Positions 9,611 through 19,506 of a stretch of DNA of 64,000 nt are shown piece by piece; within the stretch, counting starts at the first letter, position 1, and the number at the start of each line of letters is the position of its first letter. Position numbers and translations under genes: made by a program. Location of the stretch: positions 329,709 through 393,708 of the forward strand of contig JAUJMU010000005.1 of assembly GCA_030446715.1 (NCBI GenBank), read 5' to 3'. This stretch comes from Cytophagales bacterium. Its GTDB lineage: Bacteria > Bacteroidota > Bacteroidia > Cytophagales > 172606-1. The notes beneath the pieces were generated by a model. The model saw only the letters and a program-made list of their open reading frames with translations. It searched no databases and was not told the origin of the DNA.

Positions 9611-10582
9611 CTACGATCCCTTATCTTCATCTTTGATAATTAAAACAGATTGACGTTCGCGGTTAACTGTCAGTTTGGTAACATCAGGCCGGGAGTAATG
9701 GCCTGAAACATCAAAGTTTTGCCTCTCTTCCAGTACACGGTTGAAATTCAGGGTTTCAATAATGAGCCCTTCTTTGCCCGTAACAGGCGCAATGATCCAT
9801 TCTCCGTCGGGACCGGCAATACAGGAACCTCCGTTAGCCAGAACAGCAGGAGCATTTTCCAGGATCTTTTCCAGGTGAGGGGTACCGGCCGGAAAATCCT
9901 CCCTTTTCATCAGACCTGATACCGATATGACAAAGGATCTGGACTCTTTGGCAATAAAGTGGGTGATGTCAGTTGTATTTGTTTCCGAGCCGGGCCAGAC
10001 GGCAACGTGGAGATTTTCTCCCAGTCCGTATAAAGCGGTTCTGGCCAAAGGCATCCAGTTTTCCCAGCAGTTTAGCCCCCCCACGCAAAACTGTTTCAGC
10101 GAATGCACCCGCAGGCCGTTTCCGTCACCGGCCGACCATGTCAGTCTTTCTTCATAAGTAGGCTGCAATTTCCGGTGAACCGATTTGATTCTCCCTTCCT
10201 GATTGATGTACACCAGAGAGCAATACAAACTGTGTCCGCCCCGGTCGCGGGCCCGTTCAATAATACCAAGGTAAACAGCAATGCTATACTCTTGGGCTAA
10301 TCTACAGATGTCCTCAAGCTCTCCGGCCTCAATCTGTACGGCATTGGAAAGATAATGGGCGTGCAATTGTTTTTGTACCGGCGAATTGAACTGGGCGCCG
10401 CTGGTCAAAGACAACCAGAAAGGATACCCCGGCAGTATCCCCTCTCCGAACACAACCAATTCACATGCTTTAGCCCCTGCCTCTGCAAGGGAGGCTTTTA
10501 TTTTGTCCAAAGTCCGGTGTTTATCCAACCATACCGGCGCAATCTGGGCCAGTGCTACTTTTAATGTATTGGGATTATTCAT
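9611..10582 (-). CDS. Nitrilase-type carbon-nitrogen hydrolase
   Basis: The 323-residue protein is a carbon-nitrogen hydrolase of the true nitrilase type, converting nitriles to carboxylic acids and ammonia. The catalytic triad is visible: Glu47 in VVFGEGILPGYPFW, Lys138 in HRKLQPTYEERL, and Cys172 in GGLNCWENWMPLA. The CWENWMPL context is that of nitrilases rather than amidases. No signal peptide. It follows an unknown 224-residue gene by 112 bp on the same strand, with a flavin amine oxidase divergent upstream. Substrate preference cannot be read. Confidence 0.9.
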   Translation of the reverse strand: MNNPNTLKVALAQIAPVWLDKHRTLDKIKASLAEAGAKACELVVFGEGILPGYPFWLSLTSGAQFNSPVQKQLHAHYLSNAVQIEAGELEDICRLAQEYSIAVYLGIIERARDRGGHSLYCSLVYINQEGRIKSVHRKLQPTYEERLTWSAGDGNGLRVHSLKQFCVGGLNCWENWMPLARTALYGLGENLHVAVWPGSETNTTDITHFIAKESRSFVISVSGLMKREDFPAGTPHLEKILENAPAVLANGGSCIAGPDGEWIIAPVTGKEGLIIETLNFNRVLEERQNFDVSGHYSRPDVTKLTVNRERQSVLIIKDEDKGS

Positions 10583-10694
10583 CGTGTTTACGTCCCTTTA
10601 ACAGTCCAGCTGCCAATGCCGGCTTCCACGAAGATAGCCAGAAGCTGGAAAAGTGAAGGCCCGGAATTACGTCTGGTGAAATGGGCACACCCGT

Positions 10695-11369
10695 TTATAT
10701 TCCCGAGAGTTTATCCTTTATCTTTTCAACCGCCTGGTGGAACATGTTATCCACGATGGTCACCTGGTCCGTATCCCGGGTATTGCCCCCGGGCAACTGA
10801 AACTGGAGTTTCTCGGCGTAGGGAGCCGGTCGGCTCAACACGTAAGCCGCCGTTTGCTCAGTGTATACTTCCCGGGCCTTTTCAGCAGTAAGCCGGCCGG
10901 TCACGATCTGGTGCATCATATTGAGGGCAAGAATGTTGGCAGCCTCCATGTCACAGCGGGCCGATACTTCTCCCTTGGTTCTTTCCACAATCACGCTGCC
11001 GTCAAACCGGGCCAGTTCGCTGAACAATTCGGGTGGTACCTTGTAATCAATAAAATTCTCGATTACGTCGGAGTGGGGCTGGGGAAAGTTATGGGGTACT
11101 TCATCACGGTAGACGATGGTGCGCTTCCAGGGGCCGTTGTTGTACCAGATGAGCCGGCTGGAAACGGCCTCGTTGGGAGGACCGTACTGATCAATGGTCT
11201 GATTAGCCGATTTTTTAGACATGGCCGGCCAGTTTTCAATGATCATCCGCACCGTATCGATAGGAGCGTAAGTGGGCGTGGGTTGTTCCCCGGCTTCTCC
11301 CACCGTTTGGGTCTTCAGATTGCTCATCATTCCCGTCGCCGCTGTACTAAGTCTTTCTTTAGGATCCAT
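10695..11369 (-). CDS. Unknown 224-residue protein linked to the nitrilase gene
   Basis: The start at 11369 is supported by a good Shine-Dalgarno site, GGAGG, 7 bp before ATG; this is unusual for this window and argues against the longer frame. The protein has no signal peptide or membrane helix. It contains SKKSANQTIDQYGPPNEA and LIWYNNGPWKRTIVYRDEVPHNFP, which recalls proteins that sense or bind small ligands, but I do not recognise the family. It shares its 5' region with the divergent flavin oxidase gene and is probably transcribed with the nitrilase. Confidence 0.7.
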   Translation of the reverse strand: MDPKERLSTAATGMMSNLKTQTVGEAGEQPTPTYAPIDTVRMIIENWPAMSKKSANQTIDQYGPPNEAVSSRLIWYNNGPWKRTIVYRDEVPHNFPQPHSDVIENFIDYKVPPELFSELARFDGSVIVERTKGEVSARCDMEAANILALNMMHQIVTGRLTAEKAREVYTEQTAAYVLSRPAPYAEKLQFQLPGGNTRDTDQVTIVDNMFHQAVEKIKDKLSGI

Positions 11370-11605
11370 AATATACCTCCGTGATAGTTGCAATCAGTTT
11401 GATACATATGTGGAACGGAATTTTGAAGCAGAAGTTGGGTTCCCTTTACTACTGCTCATCCTGACTGTAGGACGAGAATGGTGCCTGAGCCTGGGCTTTT
11501 TGAGCGGCAAAGGCAATGCTCGTCCTCCGGCAAACCGCAGTCCCTGTGAATGCACTACTTTTGTGTAATCACACCTCCTGTTATGCAATCAATGGAAGAA
11601 GCTGT

Positions 11606-12682
11606 ATGGAAGATGTAATCATTGTGGGGGCCGGTTTGAGTGGGCTGACGGCGGCGTATTATCTGAAGAAAGAGGGGATCAATGCCCTCGTGCTGGAGGC
11701 AAGGGAAAGATGGGGTGGAAGAATACTGACCGCTCATGCCGAAGCCAACGGCACACCGGTTGAGATGGGAGCTACCTGGTTTGCCGATAAGCACACCTAT
11801 CTGATGGCGCTGCTTGCGGAATTGAAGCTTCCTTTTTTCGAGCAGTTTCACCAGGGAATCTCCGTGATGGAACCGGCCGGTTCAGCACCTGCCCAACTCT
11901 TTGAGGTGGCCCAAAACACCCTGCCCTCCTACCGCCTGGCCGGAGGGACATCAGCCCTGGTACACGCCCTGACCCGTTGCCTCGCCAAAGACCGGGTAGT
12001 GCTTGGTTCCCCGGTAAGCGAGGTGACCGACGAGGAAGATCACGTGGAAATAACCAGTACCGGCAGCACCTACCTGGGCAGACAGGCAATCCTCACCATT
12101 CCCCCTTTTCTGGTTTATTCGCAGCAGATCCGGTTTTCGCCCCCACTGCCTGAGGGGCTCCCTGAGGTTATGCAGCATACGCATACCTGGATGAGTGATG
12201 CCGTAAAATTTGCCCTCTCATACCCGTCTCCTTTCTGGCGGGAAAAAGGCTACTCCGGCACAATCCTCAGTCAGGCAGGCATTGCTCAGCAAGTGTATGA
12301 CCATACCAATAGAGAAAACACCCGCTTTGCCCTGAAAGGTTTTCTTTCCCCTTCTGCCTATGCTTTGCCCCGGGAAGAAAGAAAACAAAGAGTAGTCCGT
12401 CAGCTTTCGGGACTCATGGGCAAAAGAGCGCAGCAATACCTGTCTTACACGGAAAAGCTCTGGAAAGATGCAGTATATACGCACGGTGATTACACCCAGG
12501 TGGTATTGCCTCATCACAACAACGGGCACCCGATCTTCAGCCAACCCCTCATGAACGGCAAGCTGTACCTTTCAGGCACGGAGACTTCTCCCGTTTTTGG
12601 CGGGTATATGGACGGGGCCGTTTATAGTGGCCTTGCTGCCGCCCGGCATATCCTGTCTGCGGCGGGCAGCTGCCGTGAGTAG
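11606..12682 (+). CDS. Flavin monoamine oxidase family protein
   Basis: The 358-residue protein is an FAD-dependent amine oxidase. It opens with the dinucleotide motif DVIIVGAGLSGLTAAYYL, followed by the second FAD motif ARERWGGRILTA and EMGATWF. The C-terminus has the typical GTETSPVFGGYMDGAVYSG FAD-contact segment. The start MEDVIIVGAG is chosen because the motif normally lies within the first ten residues; an upstream extension to 11516 looks non-coding. It oxidises an amine (or related CH-NH bond) to an imine. Divergent from the nitrilase pair across 236 bp, so a shared regulatory region is plausible. Confidence 0.9.
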   Translation: MEDVIIVGAGLSGLTAAYYLKKEGINALVLEARERWGGRILTAHAEANGTPVEMGATWFADKHTYLMALLAELKLPFFEQFHQGISVMEPAGSAPAQLFEVAQNTLPSYRLAGGTSALVHALTRCLAKDRVVLGSPVSEVTDEEDHVEITSTGSTYLGRQAILTIPPFLVYSQQIRFSPPLPEGLPEVMQHTHTWMSDAVKFALSYPSPFWREKGYSGTILSQAGIAQQVYDHTNRENTRFALKGFLSPSAYALPREERKQRVVRQLSGLMGKRAQQYLSYTEKLWKDAVYTHGDYTQVVLPHHNNGHPIFSQPLMNGKLYLSGTETSPVFGGYMDGAVYSGLAAARHILSAAGSCRE

Positions 12683-12732
12683 TCTGCCTGGGTATTCCAA
12701 AAGGTACAGGTGCAAGCGCGTAAGGAGGCCTT

Positions 12733-13287
12733 TCAGTAAGTAAAAGGAACTTCAACCGCTGTCTTTTCCCAGGCCAGTTTCATGGTGCCTCTTTTATCGC
12801 CTTCGCTCTGGAACCCGATAGTAAAGTGCTCTACGCTATCAGTTAATTCTTTAGCAGAAGCAGTTACCCTGACCACATCATTTTTGGGGTTGTAGCTGTA
12901 GGCGCCCCAGTAGTCAAGGTCAGTGTTCAAGATAAGGGTCCATTCTTTTTCCTGCGGAATGGTAAAAAGCGAATAGGTGCCGGCCTTCACCTTTTTTCCG
13001 CCCAGGACCACGTCCTGGTAAAACTTGATTTCGGTGGCTTCGTTGGCTCCCGTACGCCATACTTTCCCATAGGGAACCAGTTTACCGAAAACCTCTCTTT
13101 CCCCTTTCATGGGCCGGCTGTAAATCACTCTGGCAACTGCCTTTTCCCCCGGCTTGCGGTCATGGGCGAAATTATCGGGAAAGTAGGCCATGTCCATGGG
13201 ACTTTTGTCGGGTTTGGGCAGATCCTGACCAAAAGATGCCAGGGAGAAGAAAAGGACAAGCAGGGCGGATACTGGTAAGGTTCTCAT
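12733..13287 (-). CDS. DUF2911 domain protein, exported
   Basis: The 184-residue protein has a signal peptide (MRTLPVSALLVLFFSLASFGQ) and the DUF2911 signature, VIYSRPMKGEREVFG, VPYGKVWRTGANEATEI, KAGTYSLFTIPQEKEWTLI and NTDLDYWGAYSYN. The family is common in Bacteroidota and lacks a known biochemical role. It is convergent with the amine oxidase gene (50 bp between stops). Confidence 0.9.
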   Translation of the reverse strand: MRTLPVSALLVLFFSLASFGQDLPKPDKSPMDMAYFPDNFAHDRKPGEKAVARVIYSRPMKGEREVFGKLVPYGKVWRTGANEATEIKFYQDVVLGGKKVKAGTYSLFTIPQEKEWTLILNTDLDYWGAYSYNPKNDVVRVTASAKELTDSVEHFTIGFQSEGDKRGTMKLAWEKTAVEVPFTY

Positions 13288-13708
13288 AGATGGTGTTTAA
13301 GGAGTAAATGGCAGTAAGTAAATAGCAGTAGCTGAGGGGACACAGTGCAGGATTAAGAATCAGTCAGGGCTGCCTGTGTTTTTACCGGGTTACGGGAAGC
13401 TACTGCAATAGTTTGGGTAGGGCTCATGATAAAGGAACACGCTGCGGCTTCCCCTCAAAAGGACGCCGCAGCAGACTATTGCTATTTTAACTCACTTGTT
13501 CTGCGTTTACCGCGGGCTTTGCAGGCACCTGCTGCTTGAATCCTGAATTAATTTGCTGATCTCGAGCAGGCCCCCGAAAAATAGTCTTTCGTATCTCTTT
13601 CGCGTCTTCAGTACCCCTTGCCCCATATGGGTTTGAATAGTGAAAAAAAATAGCAGTTTATTGATAAAATTACTATCTTCCTTATATTTAGTGTAAAGAT
13701 GAGACCGC
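13288..13708. other. Intergenic stretch without a supported gene
   Basis: About 420 bp. It contains one 8-bp inverted repeat, GCTGCGGC at about 13441 and GCCGCAGC at about 13465, that could act as a terminator or protein site. The rest has no convincing open frame. Confidence 0.5.
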
Positions 13709-14041
13709 ATGAGCCCAAGCGCCCTCGAATTGCAATGGTTATGGACAAAATTTAAGGAAGGAGACCGGCTGGCTTTCTCGCGGCTGTACCAACTATACGC
13801 CGCTGAACTCGGCAAGTATGGCTCCCGGCTGGTGCCGGATAAGGAACAGGTCCGCGACGCAGTGCAGGATTTGTTCGTGAATCTGTGGCACAGCCGCCAA
13901 AACCTGGGCGAGGTACAGTCGGTGCGCTCCTACCTGTACGCCAGCTTACGCCGCGAAGTGTTAAAGCATTGCAGGCAGCAATTTCTTTCCGATGGAGAAC
14001 CGGAAGGCAGCAATCACCTCGTCTCCGGAGTACCTGCGTAA
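13709..14041 (+). pseudogene. ECF sigma factor, N-terminal half only
   Basis: The 110-residue frame carries the sigma-70 region 2 of an extracytoplasmic-function sigma factor of the Bacteroidota FecI/SusR-associated type: FKEGDRLAFSRLYQLYAAEL, then QVRDAVQDLFVNLWHSRQNL, then SVRSYLYASLRREVL. It stops in the linker and lacks region 4, the helix-turn-helix that binds the -35 box. The sequence immediately downstream is a SusD interior, so a deletion has removed region 4, the anti-sigma gene, the TonB receptor and the SusD head that normally follow. Confidence 0.85.
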
Positions 14042-14750
14042 TGGATTTGAACGTGTACCGCTTGGCGCCCAACTACGCCGATAATTTTGCCAAGAAAAAC
14101 GGCCCCGAATCCATTTTTGAAGGGCAGGCACTGGCCAATACCGGCGACAACGACGTGGGACGAATCTATACCAACTTTGCCCCCATGCCCCAGAACGAAT
14201 ACGGGCAACGGCCCTATGGCGGCTTTCTGCCCTGCCCTCGAACTGTACAACAGCTACGAACCCGGCGACGTACGCAAAGAACTTTACCTGACCGGGGACT
14301 ACACGACCCCAGCCGGGGTAAAAGTTAAGGTGGATCGGCCGCACATCAATAAATACGTGGACCCCAGCGGCACCGAGAACAACAACAGCAACAACTGGCC
14401 TACCTGCGCTACGCCGACGTGCTGCTCATGTACGCCGAGGCGCAGAACGAACTGGGCAATGCGCAGGAAGCCGCCTCGTACCTGAACCAGTCCGCAGCCG
14501 GGCCAATTTGCCCAATACGACGGCCGCTACGCAGGCCGGACTGCGCGAAGCCATTGAAAAAGGAACGCCGCCTGGAACTGGCCTTTGAGGGCCACCGGTG
14601 GTTCGACCTGGTGCGTACGGGCAAGTTGGTAACCACGATGCGGGCAAAGGCAAAACCGGCATCCAGGAATACCACGTACTGTATCCGGTTCCGCAGCGGG
14701 AACGCGACGTCAATCCCAGCCTCACCCAGAACGACGGGTACTGGGTAATG
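14041..14750 (+). pseudogene. SusD/RagB nutrient-binding lipoprotein, C-terminal remnant with frameshifts
   Basis: SusD-family C-terminal sequence runs through three frames: VYRLAPNYADNFAKKNGPES, then ELYNSYEPGDVRKELYLTGD and HINKYVDPSGTENN, then LRYADVLLMYAEAQNELG and KKERRLELAFEGHRWFDLVR, then HVLYPVPQRERDVNPSLTQN. The last motifs are diagnostic (LRYADVLLMYAEA; ELAFEGHRWFDL). Breaks are at single-base changes in short runs, for example a lost C at about 14399 and an extra A at about 14560. SusD proteins sit at the cell surface and pass glycans to the TonB-dependent SusC, which is absent here. Confidence 0.85.
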
Positions 14751-16267
14751 CGTATGAGGCATCCTGCTATGTGTTCACTGGTGAAATGGCTTCTGCTCAT
14801 TACGGGATTACTGGCGCTGCCGGGCTCTGGTACGGCTCCCGTTGCGCCAAAGCCCAAAGACTACCTGTATTACGTGCAAACCTTCGCCAGCACCCTGCTG
14901 AACAAGGGGACTGGACCGGTACGGTTCGCGGAGAACTGCACTGTGGTGCGCCGTAATGGATGCCCGTGATCTATCCGTTCCGCGGCAAAACGTGCCCTTC
15001 GTGGAAGGCATCCGACCCGGCGACCGGGCCGTAGGGGGCAGTAACCTCTACCACGACGTGGCAACGCTGAAAGCATTTCGGGTCCTAAGTGATGTTACGG
15101 GTAATTCCCGGTACGCGAATGCCGCTACGGGCTACCTGCGGGACTTTCTCACCCATGCCCAGAGCCCGGTTACGGGACTGCTGGGCTGGGGCGAACACCT
15201 CTACTACGACGTGTACGAAGACCGGGTGCGGGTAGAGGAGGCCTACGGAAACCGGCAGTACGGTGGCCTGTGGCACGAGTTTTTGGGGAATACCCCCACC
15301 CTGGGCGGCGCTTTGGGAAGTTGATTCAGTGCGAACGCAGAAGGCCATTACCGGCATCCAATATCACTTTTTTGAACCTGAGCCGGACACTTTCCTGTTC
15401 AACCGCCACGCCCACTGGGACAAGGCGCAGTACCAGACGGCCGACAAAGCCCAGCCATGGATCAAGCATGCCGGACTGTACACGTACTCCTACGCGTTTC
15501 TGTACGGCAAAACGGAGAACGAAACCTGGTTGCGGCGGGCCAAAGGCACCGGTGCACTCTACTGGGATCGCCGGCATCCCCAAACCGGTTTGACGCTTAG
15601 TTGCATCGGCGACAAGCGGCCCTTTGCGCAGCACGCCTCCCTGAGCAGCATGACCATGCTGGCGTATTTTCTGCACAAAGCCGGCCGCTTGGTTCCCGCG
15701 GAGGAAACGTGGCGGGCACACGCTTTGGCTTTTCTGCGCAGCATCAGTCACTACGCCTGGGACCCGGCCGCGCAAATGTATTACAGTGCATTGACAGTAG
15801 AAGGCAAACCGGTAGCGGATGAAACAGACGGCAAGCCTTTGTACCTGAAGGCTTGGGTATCCGGGTACGGCGTGTCCAGCGTACTGAACGCGGGACGCAT
15901 CGCCGCGTATTTTGCCCGGCAGGGGAACGACCCGCAGTTCCTGGAAATGGCCCGGCGTGCGGCCCTGATCGCCAGCAGAGAACCTTTGCCGGATCATTTC
16001 GTAGCCGAAAACATGGCCGATGCCATCCACCTGAACCTGGACCTCCATGAGTTGACCAAAGAGCAGGTATATTTGACCAACGCCCGAACATACGCGGACC
16101 TGGCTATCGGGAAACTGTGGCGGAACGGACTGTTCACCCGGCAAACCGACGACCCGTACTACGAGGCCAAGCTGGGCATCGGAGACCTGGTTGCAGGCTT
16201 GCTCCGTCTGCACCTGCTCTTGCATCCCGGCTCAACCAGTGCCGGAGCATACGACTGGGACCTATAG
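14748..16267 (+). pseudogene. Secreted polysaccharide-active enzyme, (alpha/alpha)-toroid-like, two frameshifts
   Basis: A signal peptide (SLVKWLLLITGLLALPGSG) leads into YLYYVQTFASTLLNKGT. The frame shifts near 14910 (continuing MDARDLSVPRQNVPF, LLGWGEHLYYDVYEDRVR) and again near 15310 (continuing VDSVRTQKAITGIQYHFFEP). The final 320 residues are open to the stop at 16267. Repeated helix-hairpin patterns rich in Trp, Tyr and His suggest an alpha/alpha-barrel lyase or hydrolase, and the neighbours (SusD, GH2, sulfatase) fit glycan breakdown. I cannot assign a CAZy family. If the frameshifts are sequencing errors the gene would be a normal 500-residue enzyme. Confidence 0.65.
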
Positions 16268-16322
16268 CTGGCCGGTTAGAAATGGGATAAGCAAGCCCAC
16301 AACGGATTTACCCAATACATCA

Positions 16323-19300
16323 ATGAGAATTATCGCTTTTATTCTTTTTGCGTTGCCTTTCTCCCTTTTGATGGACGGCAAGCAGCTGGTCCAACCCGGG
16401 TCGCTGCCGGCTCCCCGGATGACCGGCCCAACCGTACCACTGTCCCCCGGCCGCGTCGAACAAACCATCAATACGGGGTGGACCTTCAATTATTTCCCGC
16501 AGGAAGACACGACTGCCGGCTACGGGCATCCCGGCTTCGACGATTCCCGCTGGCCGGTGGTGGCCCTGCCCCACACCTGGAGCACCTACGAGACGACCAG
16601 CGAGTTGCACCCCTTCATCAAAAACCCCTCCGAGAAAGATGACCCCTACTGGTGGCACGGCTGGGGCTGGTACCGGAAAAAATTTGTGGTTGACCGGCGG
16701 CACGCGGGAAAAAAGATATTCGTGGAGTTTGACGGCGTGATGAAGAACTGCCGCCTGTGGCTCAACGGCAAGGCGCTGGGCGATCACAAAGGCGGGTACG
16801 CTTCGTTCTACTTCGACCTGACCGAGGGCGTGCAACCTGGCGATACCAATACGCTGGTGGTGGCCGTCAGCAACCGCCGCGACGACCCCTACCGGACGCC
16901 CCCCATGACGGCCGGTAATTTCAACGTATACGGTGGCATCTACCGCGACGTGCGCCTGGTGATCAAAGACAAGCTTTACATTCCTTTCCAGGGTTCCTAC
17001 AAGCACGAAGGGGGCACCTTCGTCACCACGCCGCACGTGTCGGCCGGGCAGGCGGTGGTACGGGTGCGCACCTGGGTGAAAAACGAGTACGATACCCCGC
17101 AGCAATGCCGGCTGCGGACTACTGTCACCGATTCCAGCCACCGGGTAATCCAAACCCTGGAAAGCCGCGCAACGATCAAGCCGGGTGAATTGTACGCCTT
17201 TGACCAAACGGGCAAACCCATCGCCAACCCCAGGCTATGGTCGGTGGAAAGCCCGTACCGGTACCGCGTGCAATCGGAGGTGTTCCGGGACAGGCAAAGG
17301 ACGGATGCCCTCGAAAGTCCGCTGGGCTTCCGGTATTTTGAATGGAATTTCGATGAGAAGCGCCTCTACCTGAACGGCGAAAAACAGCACATCCACGGCA
17401 CCAACCGGCACCAGGAATACCCCTGGCTGGGCGACGCAATTCCCAAGTGGCTGCACGAACGGGATTTGCGGGACATCCGCTTCAACCTGCACCACAATTT
17501 CCTGCGCACGGCGCACTACGCCCAGGACCCCTGCGTGTACGACCTGTGCGACCGTTACGGCATCATGGTGTGCGAGGAAGTGCCCAACATCAAGTCCATC
17601 GATTTTTCGGAGGAACTCCAGGCGCAGATGGTGCGCGAGATGGTGCGGCGCGACCGAAACCACCCCAGCATTCTGTTCTGGAGCGTAGGCAACGAGACCA
17701 ACGACGCGGCCGATTCCCGGTGGGTGCGGGAAGAAGACTCGACCCGCATCATCCACGCCCGGCACGTGAAGGGCAATTCGGCCGGTGATTTCGCGCCCCA
17801 TACCGACGCGCAGATGGACATGGAGAACCTGCTGCGCTGCACGGTGAGGGGCTGGTACAACGAGGACGTCAAAAACCTGGCGCCGCCCGACAACCAGGAC
17901 ACGGGCCACGAGGAGCACCAGCACGCCACGGCCCGCATTGCCGGCGCCAGCCAAAGGGGCCGGATTGACATGGGCAACGGCGTGATGTGGATTTACGCCG
18001 ACCACGGGGCCGACCGGGAGTACACCGACAACCCTCTCAAACACCTCAACCCGAAGGGCTGGGTGGACGCTTACCGGGTACCCAAATACATTTACCACTT
18101 GTGGCGGGCCAATTACGCCCCGGAGCCGGTGGTGTTCATCCACCCACACCACTGGCGGAGTCAGTATTTGGGCCAGTCCAAAGACATTGTGGTGGATTCC
18201 AACTGCGAAAGCGTAGAATTAAAGGTCAACGGCGAAAGCGTGGGTACGCTGCGACCCGATTCGGCCGGCTTTTTTACGGTTACGTTTAAAAATGTGCCGG
18301 TTACCCGGGGCACCCTTACTGCGGAAGGGCGGAAAAACGGCAAAACGGTCAGTCACCGGGTGATAATGGCCGGCCCACCCGCCCGGATCATGCTTACGGC
18401 TTCCCATCCGCGGTTAACAGCCCGGCAAAACGAAGTAAGCATCGTTACGGCCGACATTGTGGATGCAGACGGTGTGCACGTCTACGGCGCCACCCATCCC
18501 TTGACCTGGAAAGTTTCCGGTCCGGCTACCCTGGTGGGCGCCGCGGTCTACCAGAGTGACCTCGATAAGCACGAAGCCACGGAAGGCGCCATGTACATTG
18601 ACGCACCCGTCTCCAACGTAATCCGTTCCACGGGACAACCGGGCACCATCACCGTGCGGGTCCGCTCGGGTAATCTGATTGCCGGCACCGTCCGGATCGA
18701 AGCGCAGCGGGAAGCGCCGGTAGCGGCAAGCGGCATTGCGGAACCGGCACTGCCAATGGGTCGAAGGGTAGCCGTAGCCCGTAACCAGGCGCCGGCCGGC
18801 ACTGCCAAAGCGGCACCGCGGGAAATCCGTGAGGCGCAGGCGGACCTGTTTCTGAGGGAGAAAGACGAACATAAACTTGCCTTGCAGGTAAAGCAAAAAC
18901 TGCTGGAACAGAATCCGCGGGTAGATACGGGTTCTGTAGAACTCGCCCTGCTGACGGAAGTGTTTACCCGCCACCTTTTGCAGAATAAAGGAGAATTGGT
19001 GGCCGATGATTACAACTTCAGCGTGGCGCGGTACCATACGTCCCGGCAGATTACCCGGCACATTGACGCCAGGAACCTGCCCGAGCCGTTTAAAAGAGTC
19101 CTGAAAAACCATTACGCCCGGCGAATCATCCGGCAGGGTGCGGAAGTGGATGTAGCGCAGGAGCAAAACCGCATTGACCGGATACCCGCCGCTGGAAAAC
19201 TGGTGTGGACCGGGCCGCCGGCTGCCGCTCTGAAAGATGCCGTTGCGTCGGAGGGCCGGGATCTGACTGGGATTGTGGCGCAGGTCTACCCGGCATTCGG

Positions 19301-19472
19301 CAAACTGTCCGGGGAAAAACAGGCTGAATACCTAACTTACGTGGCAAGTATCAATCCGCACCTGGAACACCGGGCCGCTGCCGGGGGAAACGCGTCGGCG
19401 ATGCGCAGTTACCCCGTACCTGAAGGGTGTCTCGTTCTGGTACCGGAACCGGAAAATGCAAAAAAGTACTAA
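16323..19472 (+). CDS. GH2 glycoside hydrolase (beta-galactosidase/beta-glucuronidase-like)
   Basis: The 1,049-residue protein starts with a signal peptide (MRIIAFILFALPFSLLMDG). It shows the GH2 order: sugar-binding jelly roll (DDSRWPVVALPHTW; WYRKKFVV), Ig-like domain, and a TIM barrel with LRTAHYAQDP, VCEEVPNI and WSVGNETND, whose Glu at about residue 458 is the acid/base. The nucleophile is probably in the GHEEHQH segment near residue 530. A second Ig-like domain (VVDSNCESVELKVNGESVGT) follows. The last 200 residues, from about 840 to the end, are an extension I do not recognise. It acts with the downstream sulfatase on a sulfated glycan (inference from context). Confidence 0.9.
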   Translation: MRIIAFILFALPFSLLMDGKQLVQPGSLPAPRMTGPTVPLSPGRVEQTINTGWTFNYFPQEDTTAGYGHPGFDDSRWPVVALPHTWSTYETTSELHPFIKNPSEKDDPYWWHGWGWYRKKFVVDRRHAGKKIFVEFDGVMKNCRLWLNGKALGDHKGGYASFYFDLTEGVQPGDTNTLVVAVSNRRDDPYRTPPMTAGNFNVYGGIYRDVRLVIKDKLYIPFQGSYKHEGGTFVTTPHVSAGQAVVRVRTWVKNEYDTPQQCRLRTTVTDSSHRVIQTLESRATIKPGELYAFDQTGKPIANPRLWSVESPYRYRVQSEVFRDRQRTDALESPLGFRYFEWNFDEKRLYLNGEKQHIHGTNRHQEYPWLGDAIPKWLHERDLRDIRFNLHHNFLRTAHYAQDPCVYDLCDRYGIMVCEEVPNIKSIDFSEELQAQMVREMVRRDRNHPSILFWSVGNETNDAADSRWVREEDSTRIIHARHVKGNSAGDFAPHTDAQMDMENLLRCTVRGWYNEDVKNLAPPDNQDTGHEEHQHATARIAGASQRGRIDMGNGVMWIYADHGADREYTDNPLKHLNPKGWVDAYRVPKYIYHLWRANYAPEPVVFIHPHHWRSQYLGQSKDIVVDSNCESVELKVNGESVGTLRPDSAGFFTVTFKNVPVTRGTLTAEGRKNGKTVSHRVIMAGPPARIMLTASHPRLTARQNEVSIVTADIVDADGVHVYGATHPLTWKVSGPATLVGAAVYQSDLDKHEATEGAMYIDAPVSNVIRSTGQPGTITVRVRSGNLIAGTVRIEAQREAPVAASGIAEPALPMGRRVAVARNQAPAGTAKAAPREIREAQADLFLREKDEHKLALQVKQKLLEQNPRVDTGSVELALLTEVFTRHLLQNKGELVADDYNFSVARYHTSRQITRHIDARNLPEPFKRVLKNHYARRIIRQGAEVDVAQEQNRIDRIPAAGKLVWTGPPAAALKDAVASEGRDLTGIVAQVYPAFGKLSGEKQAEYLTYVASINPHLEHRAAAGGNASAMRSYPVPEGCLVLVPEPENAKKY

Positions 19473-19506
19473 ACACATAATCTTTATGCACGGCAAGTTG
19501 CATCTT

